From Betaproteobacteria bacterium (GTDB lineage Bacteria; Pseudomonadota; Gammaproteobacteria; Burkholderiales; SG8-39): a stretch of DNA of 53,085 bases. Both the position numbers and the translations under genes were made by a program. Location: positions 1-53,085 of the forward strand of contig VGIA01000004.1 in NCBI GenBank assembly GCA_016868105.1, read 5' to 3'. Position 1 is the first letter of the stretch, and every line of letters begins with the position of its first letter. The notes under the pieces were generated by a model, which saw only the letters and a program-made list of their open reading frames with translations, did no database searches and had not been told where the DNA came from. Positions 25,629 to 33,340 of this stretch are shown here, piece after piece.

Positions 25629-25982
25629 TTAGGATCTCGGCCCGAAGAATATGCCCCGCGTAATGAAGGTGTAGTCGCCTTCGAGCGCCCCGATGCCCAA
25701 AAGTACCAGCAACAGCAGCGGCGGGAGCACGATGGCATACACCAGGGCCAGCCGCTCCCAGATCATGTGCATGAAAACGGCAACGATCAACCCCGCCTTC
25801 AAAAACATGAAGATGACGATCAGGGACCACCTGAGGTAGCCCTGGAAGTGGAAGTAATCAACCAGATAAGAGAACACGCTGAGAACAAACAGCAATCCCC
25901 AGATCCACAGATAAACGCTAATCGGATGTTGTTGTTGTCCTTTTGCGTGCGCCGTGTGTTGTTGTCCTTCTGCGTGCACCAT
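25629..25982 (-). CDS. Cytochrome c oxidase subunit IV (small prokaryotic type)
   Basis: This 117-residue protein has a short His/Gln-rich N-terminus and three membrane helices. The middle segment FMFLKAGLIVAVFMHMIWERLALVYAIVLPPLLLL is the signature of the COX4/CyoD-like small subunit. It is the last gene of the oxidase cluster, with its start eight bases after the subunit III gene ends. The ATG at 25980-25982 is preceded by TAGGGGG, which decides the start over an upstream in-frame extension. The subunit aids assembly and stability and has no metal sites. Confidence 0.88.
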   Translation of the reverse strand: MVHAEGQQHTAHAKGQQQHPISVYLWIWGLLFVLSVFSYLVDYFHFQGYLRWSLIVIFMFLKAGLIVAVFMHMIWERLALVYAIVLPPLLLLVLLGIGALEGDYTFITRGIFFGPRS

Positions 25983-25990
25983 GTTGCCCC

Positions 25991-26713
25991 CTACCAAAGA
26001 TAGAAGAACGCAAAGATGAATACCCACACCAGATCGACGAAGTGCCAGTACAGGCCCATGACTTCGACCATTTCGTAGTTACCCTTCCGGCCGGTCAGGA
26101 AGCCTGGCGCCTCGCGATCCAGATCTCCGCGCAGCACTTTTATCGCCACGATGATCAGGAAAACCACCCCGACTGAGACGTGGAATCCATGGAAGCCGGT
26201 GATCATGAAAAAGGACGAGCCGAACTGCGCCGCGCCCATCGGGTTGCCCCAAGGACGCACCCCGTCCGCGATCAGCTTGCTCCATTCAAAGGCCTGCATG
26301 CCGACGAAGGTGGCGCCAAAAAATGCGGTCACCAGCAACAGGATCGCCGACATTTTCTTGTTTCTTTCATATCCGTACTTGACGGCCATGGCCATCGTCC
26401 CGCTGCTGCTGATCAGGATGAAGGTCATGATGGCGATCAGGATGAGGGGAATGCTCTCGCCGAAGAAGGTCAAGGCGAAAACCTCGCTGACGTTCGGCCA
26501 GGGCACGGTGGTGGACGCCCGCACCGTCATGTACGAGATCAGAAAACTGCCGAAGATGAAAGTATCGCTGAGGAGGAAGATCCACATCATCGCCTTGCCC
26601 CAGGAAACATTCTTGAACGCCCGCTGGTCCGAGGACCAGTCGGCGACGATGCCTGGCAAGCCTTCAGGCAACGGGAGGGCTTCTCCCGTACCCGTGCGCA
26701 CGGGTTGAGTCAT
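25991..26713 (-). CDS. ctaE: Cytochrome c oxidase subunit III (first copy)
   Basis: This membrane subunit of an A-type haem-copper oxidase supports proton uptake and stability. It has 240 residues and about five to seven helices. Conserved blocks are WGKAMMWIFLLSDTFIFGSFLISYM near the N-terminus, AFEWSKLI, ITGFHGFHVSVGVVFLI and the C-terminal GLYWHFVDLVWVFIFAFFYLW. These are full-strength COX3 motifs. It lies between a second, divergent subunit III gene and subunit IV on the minus strand, in a compact cluster with 8-15 base gaps. Confidence 0.94.
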   Translation of the reverse strand: MTQPVRTGTGEALPLPEGLPGIVADWSSDQRAFKNVSWGKAMMWIFLLSDTFIFGSFLISYMTVRASTTVPWPNVSEVFALTFFGESIPLILIAIMTFILISSSGTMAMAVKYGYERNKKMSAILLLVTAFFGATFVGMQAFEWSKLIADGVRPWGNPMGAAQFGSSFFMITGFHGFHVSVGVVFLIIVAIKVLRGDLDREAPGFLTGRKGNYEMVEVMGLYWHFVDLVWVFIFAFFYLW

Positions 26714-26728
26714 GGACTTCGATCCCCT

Positions 26729-27391
26729 TTATGTAGACAACAGCAGAGCGAACAAAACCAGCCAGACCAGAAGCAAGTAGTGCCAGTACAGCGCGCACAG
26801 CCCCACGCTCAAGCGTGCCGCGCCGAGTGCGACGCCGCGCTGCACTCCGGCGGTGGTCCTGCCCCAGGCCACCAGGCCGCCCAACAGGTGCAGACCGTGC
26901 AGCGCGGTGAGCACGTAAAAGAAATCGTTGGCCGGGTTAGCCCCCAGGAAATAACCCGAGGCGTGCAGTTGTTGCCAGACCACGAGCTGCCCGGCGAGGA
27001 AGGCAACGGTGAGAACGCCCGCGGCAAACAGGCCGGTTCGCACGCCGTCTTTCTGTCCCCGGTTCGCCGCAGCCCGCGTCCATTCCATGACTGCGCTGGT
27101 CAGGATCAGCACGCCTGTGTTCAGCCACAGCAGGCCTGGTTCCGGCAAGGGGTTCCAGTCCCCCAGTTTCATGCGCATGGCATAGGCGCTGATAAAGAGC
27201 GCAAACAGGGACGTCACCACGGCAAGTAATACCCAAAGCCCGAGCTTCAGCGTCGGCTGGACCAATACGCTCCCATGAACGTCTTCGGTCGAGCCCCCCG
27301 CCACCCAGGGCTGGACATTTATGGATTGTTTTACCAGCCACCATACAACGACGGCCAGTAACAGAGCCAAGAATACTAATGTAATCGTCAC
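26729..27391 (-). CDS. Second, divergent cytochrome c oxidase subunit III-like protein
   Basis: This 220-residue protein is built on the COX3 plan: ALHGLHLLGGLVAWGR corresponds to the HGxH block of subunit III, and LCALYWHYLLLVWLVLFALLL to its C-terminal YWHFVD block. It lacks the Asp and Phe of the ordinary motif. I use the GTG at 27389-27391 (MTITLVFLALLLAVVVWWLV), preceded by GGGGA. An ATG at 27445 in the same frame has no ribosome site and would put a strong hairpin inside the gene. Two unlike subunit III genes side by side occur in some caa3-like clusters. Its separate role is unknown. Confidence 0.82.
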   Translation of the reverse strand: MTITLVFLALLLAVVVWWLVKQSINVQPWVAGGSTEDVHGSVLVQPTLKLGLWVLLAVVTSLFALFISAYAMRMKLGDWNPLPEPGLLWLNTGVLILTSAVMEWTRAAANRGQKDGVRTGLFAAGVLTVAFLAGQLVVWQQLHASGYFLGANPANDFFYVLTALHGLHLLGGLVAWGRTTAGVQRGVALGAARLSVGLCALYWHYLLLVWLVLFALLLST

Positions 27392-27408
27392 GTCTTGGTT
27401 CCCCGGGA

Positions 27409-27434
27409 GTCTGTCGGACTTGAGTCGGACAGAC
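27409..27434 (-). other. Hairpin between oxidase subunit I and the second subunit III gene
   Basis: GTCTGTCGGACT and GTCGGACAGAC form an 11-bp stem with one G-G mismatch and a tiny loop. It has no U-run, so mRNA processing or 3'-end protection between ctaD and the following gene is more likely than termination. Confidence 0.5.
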
Positions 27435-27466
27435 CTCTTATGCACGAAAACACTGGAGGATTCCGG

Positions 27467-29245
27467 CTAGGCCCTGTCCCTGGCACCGGTGGCTGCCTCG
27501 GGCGGCGGAACGTTTTGCGGGATGAAGTCCTGCGGAGCACCCGGCACGCTGAAATCGTAGGCCCACCGATAAACCACCGGCAGCTCGCGGCCAAAGTTGC
27601 CGTGCGTCGGCGGGGTGTGCGGAGTCTGCCACTCCAGCGTGGTGGCCTCCCAGGGGTTGCCACCCGATGGCTTGCCCTTGAAATAGCTCCGGACCAGGTT
27701 GTAGAAAAACACCATCTGGGCGGCGCCCACGATCAGGGCTGCTATGGTGATACCGGCGTTCATGCTCTGCACCGACTCCGGGATGAAGTCCGTGCCTCCA
27801 ATTGCATAATACCGGCGTGGCACGCCCAGAAAGCCCAGGTAGTGCATCGGATAGTAGATCGCGTAGGACCCGACGAAGGTGAACCAGAAGTGAACCTTGC
27901 CCAGGGTATCGTCCAGCATGCGCCCGGTGATCTTGGGGTACCAGTGATAGATCGCCCCGAATACAGCCAGGACCGGGGCTATGGCCATCACCATATGAAA
28001 GTGGGCGACCACGAACATGGTGTCCGAAAGCGGCACATCCACGGTCACGTTGCCCAGGAACAGGCCCGTCAATCCGCCGTTGATGAAGGTGAAGATGAAC
28101 CCGATCGCAAACAGCATCGGGACGTTGAGGTGGATGTTGCCGCGCCACAGCGTCAGCACCCAGTTGTAGACCTTGATGGCCGTGGGAACTGCGATGATCA
28201 GCGTGGTGGTGGCGAAAAAGAAGCCGAAGTACGGGTTCATGCCGCTCACGTACATGTGGTGCGCCCACACGATGAAGCTCAGGCCGCCGATGGCCACGAT
28301 CGCCCACACCATCATCCGATAGCCAAAGATGTTTTTTCGCGCATGCACACTGAGCAGGTCGGAGACAATGCCGAAGGCGGGCAGGGCGACGATGTAGACC
28401 TCGGGATGACCGAAAAACCAGAACAGGTGTTGAAACAACACCGGGCTGCCGCCCGCGTATTCAAGCTTCTGCCCCATCGAGACGATGGCGGGCATGAAGA
28501 AACTCGTGCCCAGCGTCCGGTCCAGTATCATCATGATGGCGCTGACGAACAGCGCGGGGAAGGCCAGCAGCGCCAGGATGGTGGCCATGAAAATGCCCCA
28601 TACCGTCAAGGGCAGCCGCATCAGCGTCATTCCCCGTGTGCGCGCCTGCAACACCGTCACCACATAGTTCAACCCGCCCATGGTGAAGCCGATGATGAAG
28701 ACCGCCAGGGAAACGAGCATCAAGATAATTCCCCAGCTCTCCCCCGGGGTACCCTGCAGGATCGCCTGGGGCGGGTACAGGGTCCAGCCGGCGCCCGTGG
28801 CCCCGCCGGGAACGAAGAAACTCGCGACCAGTAACAGCACGGCGACAAGATAGACCCAGTAACTCAACATGTTGACGTAGGGGAAAACCATGTCCCGGGC
28901 GCCGATCATCAGCGGGATCAGGTAGTTGCCAAACGCACCCAGGAACAGCGCGGTGAGCAGGTAGATCACCATGATCATGCCGTGCTGGGTGACAAACTGA
29001 AGGTAGTTGCTGGGGTCGATGAAGGAGAAGGTGTTCGGAAACCCCAGTTGCAGCCGGATCAGCCACGAGAACACCAGCGCCACCACCCCGATACTGATCG
29101 CCGTGATCGCGTACTGGATGGCGATGACTTTGGCGTCCTGGGAAAAGACATATTTACCCAACCAGGTTTTGGGGTGGTAAAGCTCCACTTCCCGGACTTC
29201 GGCGGGCGGGGCGAAAGCCGATGCGTCATGCGCAACGTACGACAT
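27467..29245 (-). CDS. ctaD: Cytochrome c oxidase subunit I (A-type haem-copper oxidase)
   Basis: This catalytic membrane subunit reduces O2 to water and pumps protons. It has 592 residues and 12 or more helices. The metal ligands are intact: QHGMIMVIYLLTALFLGAF (low-spin haem His), FWFFGHPEVYIVALPAFGI (CuB His cross-linked to Tyr, with the A1-type Glu), WAHHMYVSGM (CuB His-His) and VVAHFHMVMA (haem ligands). The GHPEVY motif places it in the A1 subclass. Start ATG with GGAAA upstream. It lies 41 bases after subunit II. GC content is visibly lower than the surrounding chromosome, and no haem a synthesis or Cu-assembly genes are in the window. Confidence 0.96.
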   Translation of the reverse strand: MSYVAHDASAFAPPAEVREVELYHPKTWLGKYVFSQDAKVIAIQYAITAISIGVVALVFSWLIRLQLGFPNTFSFIDPSNYLQFVTQHGMIMVIYLLTALFLGAFGNYLIPLMIGARDMVFPYVNMLSYWVYLVAVLLLVASFFVPGGATGAGWTLYPPQAILQGTPGESWGIILMLVSLAVFIIGFTMGGLNYVVTVLQARTRGMTLMRLPLTVWGIFMATILALLAFPALFVSAIMMILDRTLGTSFFMPAIVSMGQKLEYAGGSPVLFQHLFWFFGHPEVYIVALPAFGIVSDLLSVHARKNIFGYRMMVWAIVAIGGLSFIVWAHHMYVSGMNPYFGFFFATTTLIIAVPTAIKVYNWVLTLWRGNIHLNVPMLFAIGFIFTFINGGLTGLFLGNVTVDVPLSDTMFVVAHFHMVMAIAPVLAVFGAIYHWYPKITGRMLDDTLGKVHFWFTFVGSYAIYYPMHYLGFLGVPRRYYAIGGTDFIPESVQSMNAGITIAALIVGAAQMVFFYNLVRSYFKGKPSGGNPWEATTLEWQTPHTPPTHGNFGRELPVVYRWAYDFSVPGAPQDFIPQNVPPPEAATGARDRA

Positions 29246-29286
29246 GGTAATTTCCTTTTCGCTAATTACTTATTCGAGCGGGCCGG

Positions 29287-30642
29287 TCATCGCAAGGTAT
29301 TGATGTAGGCAACGAGGTCATTGACTGCCTGGTCGTCGCGCAGAATCGCGGCCATCAATGCCATCTGGACCCCGTACTGGTCCTGCGGATGGGTGCCGCG
29401 AATGCCCTGTTTGTAATTTTTCAATTGAGTTACCAGATACCAATCACTCATACCCGCCAGCCCGGGGGCATTCATTGCCTGTACGCCACGCCCATCCGCA
29501 CCGTGACAGGCGCCGCAGGTCACGTAGCGCTGTTTACCGTTGCTCGCGTTGCCCTTCACTGTGGCCGGGGCAGGACGATCCGGCAGCGTCTTGATATAAG
29601 CGGCGACGTTGTCGATCGCGGCGTCATCCACCAGGGTCGCCGCCATCGGCACCATCACTTTACCGAAAACATCCTTGTCGTGCGTGCCTCGGGCACCTTG
29701 CTTGTAATATTTCAATTGCCGCTTCAGGTACCAGTCTCCTTGCCCGCTCAATTTCGGCGCATGCAGCGCGGGGGTGCCCTCGCCTTGCGCGCCATGGCAC
29801 GCGGCACAGGCTGCGTAGAGTGGCTTGCCCGCGGCAGCATCGCCGGCTGCTTGCGCCGAGGTTTGCGCGAACGTCGGATGGCGGCTCAACCAGGCCTGAA
29901 ACGCGGCCTCTTCCTCCACCACCACGCTGCCGCGCATGGCGAAATGCCCGATGCCGCATAATTCCTGGCAGAGGAGGTCGAATTTCCCGGCCCGGGTTGG
30001 GGTTAACCAGATATAGGTGACCAGGCCCGGCACCAGATCCATTTTGACCCGGAACTGCGCCACGGTGAAGTTGTGCAGGACGTCTTTGGAGCGGAGCAAC
30101 ATTTTCACCGGCTTGCCGATGGGGAGATGCAGCTCCTGGCTCGATATCAGGATGTCGTCGCGTCCGTTGGGATCGTCCGGATTCATGCCAAACGGGTTTT
30201 TATCGCTGACGTAGCGGGCATCCACGGTACCCAGTACGCCATCCTTCCCGGGGAAGCGATAGCTCCAGTGCCACTGCTGGCCCACGGCCTCAACGACCGG
30301 CGCATCGTCCGGGACGTCGACGAATTTCGCCCATACATATAAACCGGGGGCCAACATGGCAACGATGCCCACCGTGGTCAGTCCGGTGAGCCACCATTCC
30401 AGCTTCTTGTTCTCGGGTTCGTACTCCGCCCGTCTGTCCTTGCGGTAACGGTAGCGGATCACGGCCCAAGCCATGAACAAATTGACGGCAACGAAGACGA
30501 TCCCCGTGACCCAGAACGTGATGCTGATCGTGTCGTCGATCGTGGTCCAGTTGGAGGCGATCGGCGTAAAATACCACGGGCTCAGGAGATGAAACAGGAC
30601 AGAGCCAACGATCAACAATATCAATACGATTGCTACGACCAT
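29287..30642 (-). CDS. ctaC: Cytochrome c oxidase subunit II fused to two cytochrome c domains
   Basis: This is the electron-entry subunit of a caa3-like oxidase, 451 residues long. It has two N-terminal helices (about 1-20 and 40-62), a further hydrophobic stretch near 86-104, and a periplasmic cupredoxin domain with a complete CuA site: His190, Cys225, Glu227, Cys229, His233, Met236. Two cytochrome c modules follow, with haem sites CAACH (279-283) and CGACH (376-380). The two modules share DWYL..QLK.YKQG.RGTH, so they arose by tandem duplication. The ATG at 30640-30642 overlaps the end of the decayed coxB frame by ten bases. Two c-type haems on one subunit II is unusual. Confidence 0.93.
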   Translation of the reverse strand: MVVAIVLILLIVGSVLFHLLSPWYFTPIASNWTTIDDTISITFWVTGIVFVAVNLFMAWAVIRYRYRKDRRAEYEPENKKLEWWLTGLTTVGIVAMLAPGLYVWAKFVDVPDDAPVVEAVGQQWHWSYRFPGKDGVLGTVDARYVSDKNPFGMNPDDPNGRDDILISSQELHLPIGKPVKMLLRSKDVLHNFTVAQFRVKMDLVPGLVTYIWLTPTRAGKFDLLCQELCGIGHFAMRGSVVVEEEAAFQAWLSRHPTFAQTSAQAAGDAAAGKPLYAACAACHGAQGEGTPALHAPKLSGQGDWYLKRQLKYYKQGARGTHDKDVFGKVMVPMAATLVDDAAIDNVAAYIKTLPDRPAPATVKGNASNGKQRYVTCGACHGADGRGVQAMNAPGLAGMSDWYLVTQLKNYKQGIRGTHPQDQYGVQMALMAAILRDDQAVNDLVAYINTLR

Positions 30643-31202
30643 AGCGGTGGTCCCGGTTGATTGGACAAAATCGCGCGTCTTGTTGCCCCCGATGTTGCGC
30701 GTGCAGATTCGAGCAGGTAGTGCCGGCCCGTGGGAGCGCGGTTCCCGACCCGGCCGCGCGGCGCGGCCAGCTCGCTGCAAAAGCCGATGCCTTCCTGCGC
30801 GCAGTCGTAGCCCCACTTCGACTGATCAGCGGCGGCCTTGATCTTGACCTCGGGGCTGGGGGAGTCTGACATCGCGATTACGGTCTTGATCGCGGGGTAG
30901 GCCGTGCCGATGAGGATCAGGAGCGGGATGACGGCCCAGACGATTTCCACGGTGATGTTCTCGTGGAACGGCTCGGCCTGGCGGCCGGCCGACTTGCGGT
31001 GCCTGATGATGGCGCAGGTCATCGCGCCGAACACCACGATGAAAATCAAGACGATGGCCCACGTGATCAAGGCGTGAAGGTCGTAGATCTGCCGCGCGAT
31101 GATGGATTGCGGCTCTGGCAGGTGGTACTGGCCGGCGAGCGCTGAATCCGCCACCAGACACGCGTTGGCGCCGGTGAACGGTCGAAAACACCTCCGGATC
31201 AT
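30633..31202 (-). pseudogene. Truncated and decayed resident coxB (ordinary oxidase subunit II)
   Basis: The frame begins with a normal subunit II N-terminus: YHLPEPQSIIARQIYDLHAL, then the two membrane helices around FHENITVEIVWAVIPLLILIGTAYP. It continues into KWGYDCAQEGIGF..ELAAPRGRVGNRAPTGRHYLLE, matching the family up to about residue 165. After that the sequence loses all resemblance (SARATSGATRRAILSNQ). The CuA domain is absent, and the conserved QWKW has become QSKW. The break at about 30690 is where the acquired oxidase cluster begins. The start, leader and probable promoter (ATATAGT near 31309) survive. Confidence 0.85.
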
Positions 31203-31377
31203 GCGACTCTCACCTGAATATCGGTACGGTTCCGCGCTCGGCTGGTTAGACGCGCTTGGTTGTTAAGAGTTTCCTTGATATCCGCGTCGAGCGGCGGCGA
31301 CTATATCACAGGCACCCGCGCCAGGGCAACAAAAAACCGTGCCCAAACCCGAGCCTGATGCGCAGTTCGGCGCGGCC

Positions 31378-31710
31378 TCAGGCCAGCGGCTCCAGATCGG
31401 GTAGCGCAGCGACATCCGCGCTGTCGATTTCATGCCGGAACGCGATGAGGGCAAGCCGCGGCGCGCCGATGCGCTCCTTGAGCGCGTGCACGCTCTGGTC
31501 GGCGACCGCCATCTCCGGGTCGATGTAGTTGGCGATCCAGCCGGCGAGCGTGACCCCGGGCGCCCGCACCGCCTTTGCGGTGAGCAACGCATGGTTCAGG
31601 CAGCCGGGCCGCATCCCCAGGACCGGAATTACCGGCAGGCCGAGGCGCTGCGCGAGCTGGCCCAAGTCCGCATCCTTGCCGAGGGGCACGCGAAAACCGC
31701 TGGGACTCTA
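31378..31710 (-). pseudogene. 5'-truncated dethiobiotin synthetase (bioD) remnant
   Basis: The frame ending at 31378 reads GFRVPLGKDADLGQLAQRLG, then LPVIPVLGMRPGCLNHALLTAKAVRA and PGVTLAGWIANYIDPEM, the C-terminal half of dethiobiotin synthetase. The N-terminal half, with the P-loop GTDTxxGKT, is missing. Upstream of GFRVPL the frame hits a TAG and the similarity stops at about 31710, just before the TRAP operon begins. A GTG at 31689 could start translation, but the product would lack the ATP site, so this is a dead gene. It marks a rearrangement border. Confidence 0.85.
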
Positions 31711-31775
31711 CTGATGGCAAATAAGGGCGGGTTTCGTTATCCTCCGGGCTCTTTCCAACCCAACGGGAGCATCGC

Positions 31776-32798
31776 ATGCACACCGTTCGTCGACACCTGG
31801 GCCGCCTGGCCCTTGCCGCCCTCGCCACCGTCACGCTCGCCTCCGGCGCCCTGGCGCAGGTCGAGTGGAAGTTCAACAACAGCTACGCGCCGACCCGGCC
31901 TGAGTCGGCACATATCCGCGCCTTCGCCGCCGACGTCGAAAAGCGCACCGGCGGCAAGATGAAGATCTCGGTCGCCGAGGGCGGCGCGATGGGCCTGAAG
32001 GACGCCGACGCGCTGCGCTTCATGCAGGCCGGCACGCCCGAGCTGGGCTTCATCTGGCCGCCCTTCCTGGGCCGCGACGCGCCGGCGCTGGCCAACCTGT
32101 ACGTGTACGGCCTGGTGTCCAGCGCCGAGGACCACCAGAAGGCGCTGCCGGCGCTCAAGGTCGTGCTCAAGGAAGGCATCGCGAAGTGGAACGTCGAGGT
32201 GCCGGGCTTCCTGGGCTTCTCGATCGTCGACGCCTCGCTGTTTTGCCGCGAGCCGGTGCGCACGCTCGACGAGCTCAAGCGCAAGAAACTGCGCGTGGGC
32301 AGCCGCGAGCAGGTCGAGACCTTCAAGCGCCTGGGCGTGGCGGCGCAAATCGTGCCGCAAAACGAGCTGTACGCCGCGCTTCAGACCGGCGTCGTCGATT
32401 GCGCGTTGTACGCGCCGCGCTTCGCCAACTCGATCTCGCTGCAGGAGGTGGCCAAGCACGTCACGCCGACGGGCTTTCCGTTCCCGCCGGCGCCCTACGC
32501 GCTGCTGGCGCACAAGGCCAAGTGGGCGGCGCTGCCGGCGGACCTGAAAAAGGGCTTCGGCGACGCGGTGACCGAGCTCGAGCGCGTCAGCTTCAACTTC
32601 GGCGAGGACGTCACCACCGAAAAGGCCGCGCGTGAGAGGCTGACCAGCCAGGGCGTGACCTTCCACCCGCTGATGCCGGCGGCCGACCGCGCCGCGCTCA
32701 AGCGTTCGGCGCTCGAGACCTGGGACGTGCTGGCCAAGGAAGCGGGTGGCGACGCCGTGGCCTACCGCCAGCGCATCCTCGACGCGCTCCCGAAGTGA
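31776..32798 (+). CDS. dctP: TRAP transporter substrate-binding protein, DctP family
   Basis: This periplasmic binding protein captures an organic anion for a TRAP (Na+- or H+-driven) importer. It has 340 residues, with a Sec signal peptide (MHTVRRHLGRLALAALATVT, cut after SGALAQ at about 27-28). The DctP fold follows: WKFNNSYAPTRPESAHIRAFAADVEKRTGGKMKISV, then REPVRTLDELKRKKLRVGSREQVETFKRLGV, containing the usual LDELKGKKLRV-like block. The ATG has GGGAG eight bases upstream. It is the first gene of a four-gene operon with dctQ, dctM and an M24 peptidase. The ligand is not evident. Confidence 0.94.
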   Translation: MHTVRRHLGRLALAALATVTLASGALAQVEWKFNNSYAPTRPESAHIRAFAADVEKRTGGKMKISVAEGGAMGLKDADALRFMQAGTPELGFIWPPFLGRDAPALANLYVYGLVSSAEDHQKALPALKVVLKEGIAKWNVEVPGFLGFSIVDASLFCREPVRTLDELKRKKLRVGSREQVETFKRLGVAAQIVPQNELYAALQTGVVDCALYAPRFANSISLQEVAKHVTPTGFPFPPAPYALLAHKAKWAALPADLKKGFGDAVTELERVSFNFGEDVTTEKAARERLTSQGVTFHPLMPAADRAALKRSALETWDVLAKEAGGDAVAYRQRILDALPK

Positions 32799-33340
32799 GC
32801 GTGGGCAGGGCCGGGCCAGCAGCTGGCCCGGCCCATGTCGGCAGCGTCGGGGCGTGGATCGAACGCGGCCTGTTGCTGCTCTCAGGTGTGGCGGCGGTGC
32901 TCGGCGCCGTCGCGCTGGCGGGCCTGTTTGTCGTGGTGCTGGTGGCCGTGGTGATGCGCTACGCCTGGGGCCGGCCCTACGCCGGCAGCGAGGAACTGGC
33001 CGGCCTGCTGATGACGGTGGCGGTGTTCGCGTTGCTGCCGGTGACGCTGCTGCACGAGCAGCACATCCGCGTCAGCGTCGTCGCCGACCGGCTGGTGGGT
33101 TGGCGGCGGCGCGCGACCTTCCTGCTCGGGCAGGCCGTGCTGCTCGCCTTCATCGGCGCCTTCTTGTGGCAGGCCTGGGCCATCGCCGCCTTCACGGCGC
33201 AACTCAAGCTGCTGGCCGAGCAGTCGCAACTGCCGCTGGCGCCCTTCCTCTACGTGAGCCTGTTCGCGATGGGGCTGGCCGGCCTGGTCGCAGCCTGGCG
33301 CACGGTCGCGCCCCGTGCGCCGACAGGCCACGCACCATGA
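32795..33340 (+). CDS. dctQ: TRAP transporter small permease, DctQ family
   Basis: This 181-residue membrane protein has four helices, matching the DctQ subunit. Landmarks are VVVLVAVVMRYAWGRPYAGSEELAGLLMTVAVFALLP and the E-QHIRVSVVADRL segment, a DctQ hallmark. It starts at a GTG that overlaps the dctP TGA and ends overlapping dctM by four bases, so the three transporter genes are translationally coupled. The last ~25 residues form a basic, Pro-rich tail. Confidence 0.93.
   Translation: MSVGRAGPAAGPAHVGSVGAWIERGLLLLSGVAAVLGAVALAGLFVVVLVAVVMRYAWGRPYAGSEELAGLLMTVAVFALLPVTLLHEQHIRVSVVADRLVGWRRRATFLLGQAVLLAFIGAFLWQAWAIAAFTAQLKLLAEQSQLPLAPFLYVSLFAMGLAGLVAAWRTVAPRAPTGHAP

Noticed and set aside
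30633-31202. A working small cytochrome oxidase subunit II without CuA
   Set aside because: The sequence after about residue 165 is unrelated to any subunit II and the QWKW motif is damaged, so it is a remnant rather than a specialised short subunit.
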